Positions 37,685-46,146 of a DNA stretch of 64,000 nt are shown piece after piece. Every line of letters starts with the position of its first letter. The first letter of the stretch is position 1. The position numbers and the translations under genes are program-made. The DNA is from Saprospiraceae bacterium (GTDB lineage Bacteria; Bacteroidota; Bacteroidia; Chitinophagales; Saprospiraceae): the NCBI GenBank assembly GCA_958295895.1, contig CATQHI010000003.1, forward strand, positions 496,001-560,000, written 5' to 3'. The notes beneath the pieces were generated by a model. The model saw only the letters and a program-made list of their open reading frames with translations, did no database searches and was not told where the DNA came from.

Positions 37685-38196
37685 CAATCCTCAGGTGAAC
37701 CGCCGCTCTTGTAGTACTGCATAAAGACAAACCCGATAATGAGCACGAAGACCAGCGTCTCCATAGCAACGAAGAAACTATTCATCATCGCATCACCAAA
37801 GCTATCGTTGTCGTTGAGGAATTGCTCGAAGGCCCAATCGGGATTAATCGCCGCCAGGGTGATATTACCGACCGCTAGTACAATGGTGGCCCAGGCTCCG
37901 ATCCGAAACAGCAGGCCTATCTCGGCCTTAAAAATGGCATTACTACTGTAGATCGCCTCGGCGTACTGCTTGGTCGCATACCAAACTACGGGGATGATGA
38001 GCAGGTGCTTGGCGAAGCGCACACTCAGCGGTAGCTCTACGGTCAGGGCATTGACGATGAGCAGGTAGATCGCCACGGCCATACCCAGGATCACACCGTA
38101 CTTGCGCCCCTCCTTGTTCACGTTGAAATTATGGGCGACGGGTGCATCCAGGTGCGGTGGGTTTTCGTGGGGAGTGGTCTCGGTTGTTTGGGCCAT
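37684..38196 (-). CDS. Small membrane protein of unknown function
   Basis: 170 residues, not recognised. A polar N-terminus (about 1-30) is followed by four likely membrane segments: YGVILGMAVAIYLLIVNAL, FAKHLLIIPVVWYA, IGAWATIVLAVGNITLAAI and FFVAMETLVFVLIIGFVFMQYY. It lies between a coiled-coil secreted protein gene and the AI-2E transporter gene, with a 1-bp overlap to the latter. Its expression is probably tied to that stress-like operon. Confidence 0.75.
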   Translation of the reverse strand: MAQTTETTPHENPPHLDAPVAHNFNVNKEGRKYGVILGMAVAIYLLIVNALTVELPLSVRFAKHLLIIPVVWYATKQYAEAIYSSNAIFKAEIGLLFRIGAWATIVLAVGNITLAAINPDWAFEQFLNDNDSFGDAMMNSFFVAMETLVFVLIIGFVFMQYYKSGGSPED

Positions 38197-38229
38197 ACGG
38201 GTGTAGTTCGATTACGTTCGGGGGTAAAG

Positions 38230-38934
38230 TTAGCCTAAGTACTGCTTCCGCGTGCGTTCAAGCTCCTGAAGTTGTTGCTCGAGTTGGCGGACCCGCTCGC
38301 TCTTTTCCTCAGCGGTCTGGAGTTCATCGCCTACGTCTTCGCGAGCATCTTCAATCTTTCGCTGATATTTATCAATCTTATCCTCGTACTTCTCGATCTT
38401 TTTGCGGGCCTTTTCGGCGTCTTTGGATGCGTCCTGCGAATCGTCCCGTAGATCAGCTAGCTCGTCGCGGGTATCGGTAAGCTTCTCGTCGAAGTAGCGC
38501 TGGTAGAAATACGTCCGAAATTCCTGTAAGATCGCCGAAGCCGTCTGGTAGTCGCTCTCGTGGTTGGTACGGGTAATCACGTCATTTTCGGCGTAGGCCA
38601 GGCTGAGGTTCACCGTCGTCCGTTGCTCGTTGCCCCCCACACTGGAATACACATCTAGGTTCTTATCTCCCAGACTGCGTACCGGCACCTGCTCGGCGAG
38701 GTAGGCGATGTTGTCGCCATCCTTATCCGTGCGGTCGATATCAATGTCGTAGCGTTCGTCCCAGAAATCATCCCAGATGTCGTACACGATGTCTACGGGT
38801 GCGTCAAGTTGGATTGACATCGAGGGCAGCGTCATCTTGTCGTAGGTCGTGGTGCCATCGGTGACGGTAGCAGACTGCTGCGCGGAAACAAAGCTGGAGC
38901 AAAAAATCAACAGCGAAAAGGTGAGGCGAATCAT
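38230..38934 (-). CDS. Secreted protein with C-terminal coiled coil
   Basis: 234 residues, not recognised. A signal peptide (MIRLTFSLLIFCSSFVSAQ) precedes a small beta-rich domain (about 25-130, including MTLPSMSIQLDAPVDIVYDI and DDFWDERYDIDIDR). From about residue 155 to 230 it is highly charged coiled coil (DLRDDSQDASKDAEKARKKI, then QLEQQLQELERTRKQ). It may form a periplasmic rod or oligomer. Its start overlaps the stop of the DUF2383-like gene by 4 bp (ATGA). Confidence 0.75.
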   Translation of the reverse strand: MIRLTFSLLIFCSSFVSAQQSATVTDGTTTYDKMTLPSMSIQLDAPVDIVYDIWDDFWDERYDIDIDRTDKDGDNIAYLAEQVPVRSLGDKNLDVYSSVGGNEQRTTVNLSLAYAENDVITRTNHESDYQTASAILQEFRTYFYQRYFDEKLTDTRDELADLRDDSQDASKDAEKARKKIEKYEDKIDKYQRKIEDAREDVGDELQTAEEKSERVRQLEQQLQELERTRKQYLG

Positions 38935-39467
38935 TGGTTGGATTTGTGTTGGTCGTCGTAGTGGTCGTTACGGTCCTGGGGCACCGTGGCGTAGCGATCG
39001 GCGCGGTTGACCCAGATCAGAATTTCCTGGTGCTGAGCGTGTAGGATTTCTTCGGCGAAGTCAAGTAGTTGCGTATTACCGAGTGCCTCCTCGTAGGAGT
39101 GGCTCAGCGCTTCCTCATTATCGTGGGCCATACTGGCCAGCTCCACCACATTCTTCGCCTGCAGGGCCCGGTTGAGGGCGGCTTCCTGCTTCTTGAACAC
39201 CGTCTCCGAACTGCGGGAGGGCGTATGTACCCCACCGGAAATATCGGCCAAGATGCCGTTCAATTTTTCCAGCATGGCCTCGTGGTAAGCGGCCAGCTCA
39301 TCAAAGTAGTTGGCGGGAGTTTCCTCATCGGGCCGCAGCGCGGTGGCAAAATCACGATAGTAGCTGGCACTCTGGCGGTGCAACATCGCAATTTCATTGA
39401 TGACTGCGTCGGTACCCTCGGGCCGAACTTCGTACGTTGACTTGTTAATATCGGAGTTGTTGTCCAT
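38931..39467 (-). CDS. Ferritin-like four-helix protein (DUF2383-like)
   Basis: 178 residues, cytoplasmic. It is nearly all helical, with INEIAMLHRQSASYYRDFAT, NYFDELAAYHEAMLEKLNGI, MAHDNEEALSHSYEEALGN and EILHAQHQEILIWVNRAD. The pattern of Glu and His spaced along helices suggests a ferritin-like bundle, as in DUF2383 stress proteins; metal binding is inferred. It is sandwiched between DUF2945 and the coiled-coil protein gene in one operon, 5 bp after the former's stop. Confidence 0.72.
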   Translation of the reverse strand: MDNNSDINKSTYEVRPEGTDAVINEIAMLHRQSASYYRDFATALRPDEETPANYFDELAAYHEAMLEKLNGILADISGGVHTPSRSSETVFKKQEAALNRALQAKNVVELASMAHDNEEALSHSYEEALGNTQLLDFAEEILHAQHQEILIWVNRADRYATVPQDRNDHYDDQHKSNQ

Positions 39468-39472
39468 GGAGT

Positions 39473-39682
39473 TTAGGCTTTTTCTACTTCTGATTCTAGT
39501 TTCAATACGGCGTCGCCATCATCTTGTTTGATGTATAACGCTTTGTTTCCGCTTTCTCCCTTACGGGTAATTTTGCTGCCCTTGATGGTCTTGGTGATTT
39601 CCTCGGTGTAGGTTTCCTCGACAGTGCCGGTAGCTTCACCGTTGCCGTATTTCCACTTCACCTTGCTTCCTTTGCGGATCAT
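39473..39682 (-). CDS. DUF2945 (hypervirulence-associated TUDOR domain) protein
   Basis: 69 residues covering one complete domain. KGSKVKWKYGNGEATGTVEE and ITRKGESGNKALYIKQDDGD, ending LKLESEVEKA, is the DUF2945/HVA1 TUDOR-like pattern. In bacteria such proteins are small, cytoplasmic and often found among general-stress genes; the ligand is unknown. It is first gene of the five-gene minus-strand operon. A terminator-like hairpin ends 20 nt before its ATG, so it may be controlled by read-through. Confidence 0.85.
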   Translation of the reverse strand: MIRKGSKVKWKYGNGEATGTVEETYTEEITKTIKGSKITRKGESGNKALYIKQDDGDAVLKLESEVEKA

Positions 39683-39701
39683 CGCTGTGTCGTTTTGGGA
39701 T

Positions 39702-39746
39702 AAAAAAAACCCGGTGGAGCCGGTTGTTAGCCAAACTCCACCGGGT
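39702..39746 (-). terminator. Terminator or attenuator between lipoprotein gene and DUF2945
   Basis: Read on the minus strand, ACCCGGTGGAG (39746-39736) pairs perfectly with CTCCACCGGGT (39719-39709) across a 16-nt loop and is followed by eight T (39709-39702). This is a clear rho-independent terminator for the gene at 39772. It lies 20 nt before the next ATG. Confidence 0.88.
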
Positions 39747-39771
39747 GGTTACTTGTGGTAATCGCTAGTGC

Positions 39772-40236
39772 TTACTCCAGGTCACCCTCGGGATCGAAGG
39801 TACGCTCCACGTTCTTGAGCAGATCGTCGGATTCGCGCTTGAAGTCAGTCCAGCCTTGCTTGGCATCACCCTTGAAGTCTTTCCAGCCGGCTTCCATATT
39901 GTTACCGACCCGGTCCATCCGGTCGTCGATATCGCTACGGTAACCTCCCAGCTCGTCGTACTCCTCCTGCATCTCTGCCTTCATCTCGTCGTCGGCACCT
40001 TCCATGTCGCGCTCGAGCTCCGTCATACGGGCATCGATATTAGCGCGTGCGTCGCGAAAGTTTCGGTCGAGTTCATTGCTCTGGTCGCGGACTTCTGAGC
40101 CCATGTTAGCAACGGCATTTTCGGTTTCAGCAGCTACCTCGTCGGAGGCGTTGTCCGCAGGGCTACCTTCGGCACAACTATAGAATAGGCCACTAAAGCT
40201 AAGGAGTAGAGCCAGGGTGATAATACGCATTTTCAT
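39772..40236 (-). CDS. Small helical lipoprotein
   Basis: 154 residues. The lipobox GLFYSC near residue 21 marks an exported lipoprotein. The mature chain is charged and helical (ELDRNFRDARANIDARMTEL, EMKAEMQEEYDELGGYRSDI). It ends in KQGWTDFKRESDDLLKNVER, which recalls YtxH/apolipoprotein-like stress proteins without a clear family. It is followed by a strong terminator and preceded, 103 bp away, by mscS. A role in envelope stress is inferred only from neighbours. Confidence 0.75.
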   Translation of the reverse strand: MKMRIITLALLLSFSGLFYSCAEGSPADNASDEVAAETENAVANMGSEVRDQSNELDRNFRDARANIDARMTELERDMEGADDEMKAEMQEEYDELGGYRSDIDDRMDRVGNNMEAGWKDFKGDAKQGWTDFKRESDDLLKNVERTFDPEGDLE

Positions 40237-40339
40237 AATGTAATACTTTGATTAGTAGATGGGCCCGAGTGCGGGGCGCGGTGGTAAGGTGATTTGGTTG
40301 ATTGAGTATGTTGCACTCTCTACCGCTAAAAACAGGAGA

Positions 40340-41257
40340 TCACTCGGGATGTTCGGTAGGAAGCATCTCGGAGAGCTTCTCGCCGCCCTTGATCCCAAAG
40401 TCCAGGGTGCGGATTGGGAAGGGAATCATGATGTCGTTTTCGTCGTAGGCGCGCTTAATGGCTATTATGGCCTCACTCTGTGCTTCGAGAAAATCAGCCT
40501 GACCACTCTTACGGTCGGATAGCCAGAACCGTAGGGTATAGTTGATGGAGCTATCGCCGAATTCGTTGAAGAAAAGTTCCACCTTACGGTCCTTATCGTA
40601 GGCGACCCTAGCCTTGATGGCAGCGATAGTAATCTGTCGTACCTTCTCTAGGTCATCCCCGTAGCTCACACCGCAGGAGAGGTCTACCCGGCGCATGCCC
40701 AGTTTCGTATAATTCTTGATGGGCTCCTGGGCCACGATCTTGTTGGGGATCATGACGTCCTGCCCCTGGAGGGTCATCAGCGTGGTGTGCCGCAGGGTCA
40801 CCTCCTGTACCTTGCCGAAATAATCGCGCACCTCGATGAGGTCGCCTTCCCGGAATAAGCTACGTACCGAAAGCAGAATTCCGCTGAAGAGGTTGAGGAT
40901 AGGATCCTGAAAGGCCAGACCCAGCGCTAGACCGATCACCCCGGCACCGGCCAGTAGGCTGGTTACTACCCCCGTAAGGTTGAGCACCGATAGGGTGAGG
41001 AACATGAAGGCGAGCACCAGCAGCGCAGTCAGCACTGAACTCAGCAGGCCGGCTACCGTAGTATCGTGGATCAAGCGCCGGCTGATCTTATTGAAGTACT
41101 TCTTCATGAAGCCCGTGACCACGTAGCCCACCACGATGACAATGGTCGCTAGTAGTAGATTAGGCAGGTTACGCAGGATCAGCGCCCACCACCGTCGTAG
41201 CTCATCGAAAAGCGGCTGAAAGTCGAGCTCGAGCCCGAATAATTCAAATAAATACAT
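40340..41257 (-). CDS. Small-conductance mechanosensitive channel MscS family
   Basis: 305 residues. Three TM helices (LLLATIVIVVGYVVTGFM, TALLVLAFMFLTLSVL, VVTSLLAGAGVIGLALGLAFQ) include the Gly/Ala-rich pore-lining helix TM3. The following FQDPILNLFSGILLSVRSLFREGDLIEV and VQEVTLRHTTLMTLQGQDVMIPN form the diagnostic beta domain. The C-terminal alpha/beta domain closes the vestibule. Such channels release solutes during hypo-osmotic shock. It stands at the head of a same-strand block of envelope-stress-like genes reaching to 36422. Confidence 0.93.
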   Translation of the reverse strand: MYLFELFGLELDFQPLFDELRRWWALILRNLPNLLLATIVIVVGYVVTGFMKKYFNKISRRLIHDTTVAGLLSSVLTALLVLAFMFLTLSVLNLTGVVTSLLAGAGVIGLALGLAFQDPILNLFSGILLSVRSLFREGDLIEVRDYFGKVQEVTLRHTTLMTLQGQDVMIPNKIVAQEPIKNYTKLGMRRVDLSCGVSYGDDLEKVRQITIAAIKARVAYDKDRKVELFFNEFGDSSINYTLRFWLSDRKSGQADFLEAQSEAIIAIKRAYDENDIMIPFPIRTLDFGIKGGEKLSEMLPTEHPE

Positions 41258-41305
41258 AGGGTGCGTTGACTAAGATGGTATATAACTATGCTTGAAACGG
41301 TGTGT

Positions 41306-42277
41306 TCAACCCCCTAGTGCCCAGTCGCGGCGCAGCTCCTCCAGGTCCACGGCCACTACCCCCGGCCGGGCAATCACCTGGGCACCGGCCAAGTTGGCCA
41401 GCGCGGCGCCCTGCGGCAGGGACATACCGGCGGCCAGGGCGCAACCCGCTACGGCGATGACCGTATCGCCGGCTCCACTCACGTCGGCGATCCGCCGCGC
41501 CCGCGTCGGGTGAATGGCCGAGCGCTCGCCGTCGTGGGTATAAATGCCGTGCTGGGATAGGGTAATCATCACCTGCTTACACTCCAGTCGATCGAAGAGC
41601 ACGGCTGCCGCACGGTCCAGGTCCGCCACTACGGGCTTCACGGCAAAGTCCAGCTGCTGCTGCACCTCGCGCAGATTCGGTTTGAAGAGGTCGGCTCCCC
41701 GGTAGGCCCAAAAATTAGTGGCTTTAGGGTCGACCGCGATCCGCACACCGTGCTCGCCCGCCAGGGCAACGAGTTGGGTAATGAGCGCCCCCCCCAGCAC
41801 CCCCTTGTTATAATCCTGAAGGATGATGAGGTCCAGACCGGGACCGGCCATACACCCGGCGATCGAGTCGTGCAACTCCCGGGCTGCCGTGCCCACCAGC
41901 TCGGCGGTACTTTCCCGATCGATGCGCAGTAATTGCTGATCCTGACTCATCACGCGGGTCTTAACGGTGGTGGGTCGGTCGGGATCGACCACGATAAAAT
42001 CGTGGGAAAGTCGGCGATCGGTGAGGAGTCGGCGGAAGGTCTCGGCGTTTTCATCCACGCCCACCGCACCTGCGACCGCGCCCCATGTACCTAAAGCGGT
42101 AACGTTGAGAGCTACGTTGGCCGCGCCGCCCAGACGGTCCTCCTGCCCCTGGTAGAGCACCACGGGCACGGGGGCTTCGGGGCTGATGCGGTCGACCCGG
42201 CCGCTGAGGTAGCGGTCGATCATCACATCCCCGACGACCAGGACGCGCAGGGCGGAGAAATCGGGCAGGGCGGGCAC
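41306..42277 (-). CDS. rfaE1: D-glycero-beta-D-manno-heptose-7-phosphate kinase
   Basis: 323 residues of PfkB-type sugar kinase, matching the RfaE domain I: VLVVGDVMIDRYLSGRVDRI, SPEAPVPVV, GGAANVALNVTALG, FKPNLREV and the anion-hole motif DVSGAGDT. It makes heptose-1,7-bisphosphate for ADP-heptose, the precursor of lipopolysaccharide inner core. The adenylyltransferase half is absent. The GTG at 42277 is preferred because it places the start 8 bp after the ndk stop; an upstream ATG at 42337 would overlap ndk by 53 bp. The chosen start codon lies inside a dispersed-repeat copy. Confidence 0.88.
   Translation of the reverse strand: MPALPDFSALRVLVVGDVMIDRYLSGRVDRISPEAPVPVVLYQGQEDRLGGAANVALNVTALGTWGAVAGAVGVDENAETFRRLLTDRRLSHDFIVVDPDRPTTVKTRVMSQDQQLLRIDRESTAELVGTAARELHDSIAGCMAGPGLDLIILQDYNKGVLGGALITQLVALAGEHGVRIAVDPKATNFWAYRGADLFKPNLREVQQQLDFAVKPVVADLDRAAAVLFDRLECKQVMITLSQHGIYTHDGERSAIHPTRARRIADVSGAGDTVIAVAGCALAAGMSLPQGAALANLAGAQVIARPGVVAVDLEELRRDWALGG
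42065..42082 (+). repeat. Dispersed repeat copy, A-variant
   Basis: CGCACCTGCGACCGCGCC, antisense to the heptose kinase gene. The first base differs from consensus. Confidence 0.72.
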
Positions 42278-42286
42278 GCGGGTGCT
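42269..42286 (-). repeat. Dispersed repeat copy at the heptose kinase start
   Basis: AGCACCCGCGTGCCCGCC on the minus strand. It spans the ndk stop region and contains the GTG proposed as the kinase start. Confidence 0.7.
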
Positions 42287-42707
42287 AGGCGAACACCTCA
42301 GTGCCGGCGAAGTGGAACTGCCCCTCCATAGCGGCATTTTCGTCGCTATCGCTGCCGTGTACGGCGTTCTCCCCGATGCTGCTGGCGTACTTAGCGCGGA
42401 TGGTACCCTCTTCGGCTTCGGCGGGATTGGTAGCCCCGATGAGCTTGCGGAAGTCGGCTACGGCATCTTCCTTTTCCAGGATGGCGGCTACGATGGGGCC
42501 GCTGCTCATGAACTGTACCAGCTCATCGTAAAAGGGACGGCCCTGGTGGACGGCGTAAAACTCTCCGGCCTTATCGGTGCTGAGCTGGGTGTATTTGAGC
42601 GCGACGATCCGGAAGCCCGCCGCGTTGATCTGAGCAAGGATGGCCCCGAGATGGCCGTTGCGGACGGCATCGGGCTTGATCATGGTGAAGGTACGATTGG
42701 TGGCCAT
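42285..42707 (-). CDS. ndk: Nucleoside diphosphate kinase
   Basis: 140 residues, normal size. [18 protein letters not shown] and [22 protein letters not shown] are the family blocks. The phospho-accepting His is in [12 protein letters not shown]. It balances nucleoside triphosphate pools using ATP. It starts at ATG 42707 ([15 protein letters not shown]). The divergent nrnA gene starts 97 bp away. Confidence 0.96.
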   Translation of the reverse strand: MATNRTFTMIKPDAVRNGHLGAILAQINAAGFRIVALKYTQLSTDKAGEFYAVHQGRPFYDELVQFMSSGPIVAAILEKEDAVADFRKLIGATNPAEAEEGTIRAKYASSIGENAVHGSDSDENAAMEGQFHFAGTEVFA

Positions 42708-42750
42708 GCGGGCAGGGGTGGTTTGGTAAGGGCCGCAAAAGTAGGAAGTT

Positions 42751-42781
42751 TTGGCCACGCCGGCATTTTTTCGGAACTTTG
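42751..42781 (+). promoter_or_regulatory. Putative nrnA promoter
   Basis: TTG at 42751-42753 and GAACTTTG at 42774-42781 are separated by exactly 20 nt, matching the Bacteroidota layout with one mismatch in the -7 box. It lies 22 nt before the ATG at 42804. Confidence 0.5.
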
Positions 42782-42803
42782 CGCCTTCGTCGTATTCTCC
42801 CCT

Positions 42804-43835
42804 ATGCTTCAGCCCATCGAGGCCGCTCGCCGCCTACTGGCTACCCGCCAGGACATCGTGATTTTCAGCCACCGCAATCCGGACGGTGACGCGGTGGGAT
42901 CCAGTCTCGGACTGCTACACTACCTGCGCGGCCGGGGCCACGGCGTGACCATTCTGCTACCTTCCGGCTATCCGGAGTTTCTGAGCTTCTTGCCGGACGT
43001 ACAGCAGATCCTGATCTACGACGATCAGCCGGAGCTGGCCGAGCGCTGTATCGATGCCGCGACGCTATTCTTTCTCCTGGATTTCAATTCCTTCGACCGG
43101 GTGGACAAGATGGCCGAGCGTATGAGTGGCGATGACCGGCCGCGGATCATGATCGACCACCACCTGCATCCGGAGCCGATCGCCGACCCCGTATTTAGCC
43201 GGCCGGAGCGGAGTTCGACCTGTGAGATGGTCTACGAGTTCATCGATGAGCTAGGCGACGCGGCCCGGGTAGACAGTACGATTTCGGACTGCCTCTACAC
43301 CGGTATCCTGACCGATACGGGAGGGTTTAAGTACAGCACCTCGCCCCTGCTCTTCCGCACGGTGGCCCGGCTACTGGAGGCGGGTACGGATGCCTACAAG
43401 GTGGCCGACCACGTATGGAACAATATGTCCGAAAAGCAGCTGCGGCTGCTGGGTCACTGCCTGGCCAATCGCATGGAGCTACTCCCGGAGTTCCGCACCG
43501 GCCTGATCTACCTGACCAAGGAGGATTACGAGCACTTTGACATTCAGCGCGGCGATACCGAGGGGGTGGTCAACTACATCCTGCGCATGCCGGAGCTGAT
43601 GGTAGGCGCCTTTATCCACGAGCAGCCCACCATCGTAAAACTAAGTCTGCGCTCCAAGGGGAGTATGGACGTACAGCAAATCTGCAAGGCCCTCTTTCGC
43701 GGGGGCGGCCACCGCAATGCGGCCGGGGGGGCGAGTTTCGCCCCGCTGGGCTCAACCATCAACCGGTTCAAAAAAGCTCTGCCGCGCTACGCCGCCGAGA
43801 TCGAAGCGAGTTACCACGAATTCAACAACCAATGA
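42804..43835 (+). CDS. nrnA: Bifunctional oligoribonuclease/PAP phosphatase NrnA (DHH family)
   Basis: 343 residues. The DHH domain has [34 protein letters not shown] and the metal-binding [11 protein letters not shown], then [11 protein letters not shown]. The C-terminal DHHA1 domain has [20 protein letters not shown] and [10 protein letters not shown]. NrnA degrades short RNAs from their 5' end and dephosphorylates 3'-phosphoadenosine 5'-phosphate. The frame is open upstream, but this ATG ([12 protein letters not shown]) fits the family. Its end overlaps the FKBP gene start by 4 bp. Confidence 0.94.
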   Translation: MLQPIEAARRLLATRQDIVIFSHRNPDGDAVGSSLGLLHYLRGRGHGVTILLPSGYPEFLSFLPDVQQILIYDDQPELAERCIDAATLFFLLDFNSFDRVDKMAERMSGDDRPRIMIDHHLHPEPIADPVFSRPERSSTCEMVYEFIDELGDAARVDSTISDCLYTGILTDTGGFKYSTSPLLFRTVARLLEAGTDAYKVADHVWNNMSEKQLRLLGHCLANRMELLPEFRTGLIYLTKEDYEHFDIQRGDTEGVVNYILRMPELMVGAFIHEQPTIVKLSLRSKGSMDVQQICKALFRGGGHRNAAGGASFAPLGSTINRFKKALPRYAAEIEASYHEFNNQ

Positions 43836-44758
43836 AGACTATGCGCAATCTACTATTCACGCTACTTGCCGCGGTGACGCTGCTGGCTGCCGGCTGTAAC
43901 GCGGAGGCGGGCAAGGACGGCATGCAAACTACCGAGGCGGGCAACCGCTACACCTACCTGACCACCAATGATGAGGGTCAGCTCGCGGAACCCGGCGAGT
44001 TCATCTACTTCAACGCCATCCTGAAAACGGAGGGGGATAGCGTACTGATCGACACGAAAACGGCCGGCGGCCCACCCCCGGTGATCCAGGCCCTGTCCGA
44101 CTCCACCGTCAATGCCGATACCGGTCCGGTGGAGGACGTGCTGCGCAAGGTCCGGGTAGGTGAGCGCGTGCTCATCCGCGCTAACCTGGAGAACTTTCCC
44201 CGCAAGCCCCCGGGAATGGAAAACGATTCCGTACTGCTTTACGACCTGGAGGTGACCGAGGTCATCGACCAGGACGAATTCAACGCCCGCCAGGAAGAGG
44301 CCGCCCAGGAGGCGCAGGCCAAAGCCGAGGAAGTGCGCGGTCGTATGGATGAGCGCATGGCCTTCAGTCAGCAGGTCTACGAGGACTACAAGGCCGGTAA
44401 GCTCGACGGGGAAATTCAGACTACGCCCAGTGGCCTGCGCTACATCATCCACGAGGAGGGTAGCGGTACGGAGGCGGAGCCCGGTAAGACCGTTTCGGTG
44501 CAGTACATCGGTCGGCTCACCTCGAACGGTGAAATTTTTGACCAGAGCTTCGAGCGCGGTTCCTCCATCCAATTCCCGCTCGGTGCGCAGCGCGTGATTG
44601 CGGGCTGGGATGAGGGCATCGATCTACTGCAAGTCGGCGACAGAGCAACCTTCATCATCCCCGCCGAGCTCGGGTACGGAGAGGGGGGTACGCCCGATGG
44701 CAGTATTCCTCCGGGTAGCGAGTTAATGTTTTACGTGGAATTGGAGGAAGTGCTTTAG
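43832..44758 (+). CDS. FKBP-type peptidyl-prolyl isomerase lipoprotein
   Basis: 308 residues. The lipobox LLAAGC (about residue 22) predicts an anchored lipoprotein. An N-terminal domain (about 30-130) resembles a degenerate FKBP repeat. A short charged helix (QEEAAQEAQAKAEEVRGRMD) joins it to a complete FKBP domain: TPSGLRYIIHEEGSGTEAEP, VSVQYIGRLTSNGEIFDQSF, GAQRVIAGWDEGIDLLQVGD and IPAELGYGEGG. It probably helps fold exported proteins in the periplasm. It is coupled to nrnA by an ATGA overlap. Confidence 0.92.
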   Translation: MKTMRNLLFTLLAAVTLLAAGCNAEAGKDGMQTTEAGNRYTYLTTNDEGQLAEPGEFIYFNAILKTEGDSVLIDTKTAGGPPPVIQALSDSTVNADTGPVEDVLRKVRVGERVLIRANLENFPRKPPGMENDSVLLYDLEVTEVIDQDEFNARQEEAAQEAQAKAEEVRGRMDERMAFSQQVYEDYKAGKLDGEIQTTPSGLRYIIHEEGSGTEAEPGKTVSVQYIGRLTSNGEIFDQSFERGSSIQFPLGAQRVIAGWDEGIDLLQVGDRATFIIPAELGYGEGGTPDGSIPPGSELMFYVELEEVL

Positions 44759-44764
44759 GCCCTC

Positions 44765-45550
44765 TTACTTCCCCCGAAACACTGCCGGCCGCTTTTCCAC
44801 GAAGGCCGCGGCCCCTTCCCTGAAGTCCTCCGTCATCGTGGCGGCACCGAAGGCCTGGGCCTCGGTAGCGAAGGCTTCGGAGTTGGCATAGTAGGCGTTG
44901 ATGGCGCGGATGGATTCGCGCACGGCTACCGGGCCCTTCTGTCCGATGGTGGTAAGGAGGTCTACGGCCCTGGCCCGGGCTTCTTCTTTGCTGGGGAAGA
45001 CGTAATTCACTAGCCCTAGACGGAGTGCTTCCTGCGCACCGATCATGTTGCCGGTGAGGATGAGCTCCGTGGCTTTGCCCTTACCAATGTACTGGTTGAG
45101 GCGCTGGGTGCCGCCGTATCCGGGGATGATACCGAGGTTGACCTCCGGCTGACCGAATTTGGCCTGCTCGGTGGCGATGCGCAGGTGGCAGGCCATGGCG
45201 AGCTCGCAGCCACCCCCAAGAGCGAAGCCGTTGACTAGGGCAATAACGGGCACGTGGAAGCGCTCGATCTGGAAGAAGATCTCGTGCCCCCGGTGGGCCA
45301 TGGCGGTGCCGTTACCATCTTCGGCTACACTGAGAAATTCCTTGATGTCGGCTCCGGCTACGAAGGCCCGATCACCGGCTCCGGTCAGGATGATGCCGTG
45401 GAACTGGTCCTGGCTGCGGTAATCACTACTAAAGAAGCTGTGCAGCTCGTGGAGTGTCCTGGTATTGAGGGCGTTGAGGGCCTGGGGGCGATTGAGGGTA
45501 ATCGTCAGGATACCGTCCTGCTGGTCGAGGAGAAGATTTTCGTAGTCCAT
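44765..45550 (-). CDS. Enoyl-CoA hydratase/isomerase family protein
   Basis: 261 residues, normal crotonase size. The CoA-binding and oxyanion-hole segments are RAFVAGADIKEFL and NGFALGGGCELAMACH. The two acidic catalytic positions of enoyl-CoA hydratases are kept, in GGCELAM and FGQPEVNLGIIPGYGGTQRL. It probably hydrates short-chain enoyl-CoA in fatty-acid or branched-chain amino-acid breakdown. It converges on the FKBP gene with a 6-bp gap and lies 23 bp downstream of ilvN, so it may belong to the ilv transcript. Confidence 0.93.
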   Translation of the reverse strand: MDYENLLLDQQDGILTITLNRPQALNALNTRTLHELHSFFSSDYRSQDQFHGIILTGAGDRAFVAGADIKEFLSVAEDGNGTAMAHRGHEIFFQIERFHVPVIALVNGFALGGGCELAMACHLRIATEQAKFGQPEVNLGIIPGYGGTQRLNQYIGKGKATELILTGNMIGAQEALRLGLVNYVFPSKEEARARAVDLLTTIGQKGPVAVRESIRAINAYYANSEAFATEAQAFGAATMTEDFREGAAAFVEKRPAVFRGK

Positions 45551-45573
45551 GGCGTCAAGATAGTACGCGGGGG

Positions 45574-46104
45574 CTAGTCTTCGAACTCGTCCTGTAGCTC
45601 CTGAAGGTAGCTATTCAAACGCTCCATGGGTTTGACAATGGCCACGCGGCCGGAGCGGACGAACTCGTACAGCCCAATCTGCCGCAGCTCGGTCAGTAGC
45701 GCCTCTGTTTCGTACTCGTGGCCGGTCTTCTCGATCACCACGTACTCGGGCTCGATCAGCAGCACCCGGGCATTGTGCCGGCGGATCATCACCTCCACCC
45801 GGCTCCCGTTGGTGAAGACTTCAATGGGTACTTTATAGAGTGCGATCTCCTGGTAGACGATGTCGGCGTCCTCGTAATAAAAGGCCTTCAGCACGTCCAC
45901 CTGCTTATCCAACTGTGCCACCAGCTTGACGACCATTTCCTCGGTCACCTTCACCACGATGGTAAAGCGGAAGATGGACTCGTCGCTACTGGCGCTCGTC
46001 GTCAGGCTACTGATGCTCAGGTTGCGCCGGTTGAAGATGCCCACAACGCGGGAGAGCAGGCCGGTCTGGTCTTCGGTAAAAACGGTTATCGTATAGTTAG
46101 TCAT
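45574..46104 (-). CDS. ilvN: Acetolactate synthase small (regulatory) subunit
   Basis: 176 residues. The N-terminal ACT domain is YTITVFTEDQTGLLSRVVGIFNRRNLSISSL, where valine binds for feedback inhibition. A C-terminal regulatory domain follows (MIRRHNARVLLIEPEYVVIE, GRVAIVKPMERLNSYL). It activates IlvB and confers feedback control. It starts at ATG 46104. It lies 42 bp after ilvB on the same strand, matching the usual ilvB-ilvN order. Confidence 0.94.
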   Translation of the reverse strand: MTNYTITVFTEDQTGLLSRVVGIFNRRNLSISSLTTSASSDESIFRFTIVVKVTEEMVVKLVAQLDKQVDVLKAFYYEDADIVYQEIALYKVPIEVFTNGSRVEVMIRRHNARVLLIEPEYVVIEKTGHEYETEALLTELRQIGLYEFVRSGRVAIVKPMERLNSYLQELQDEFED

Positions 46105-46146
46105 GGGAGTTGCAGGGTACGGGGTGGCGGGTCGCCACCACATGGC

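Noticed and set aside
42282-42803. N-terminal extension of nrnA antisense to ndk
   Set aside because: ndk is certain, and the NrnA family starts near [12 protein letters not shown] at 42804.
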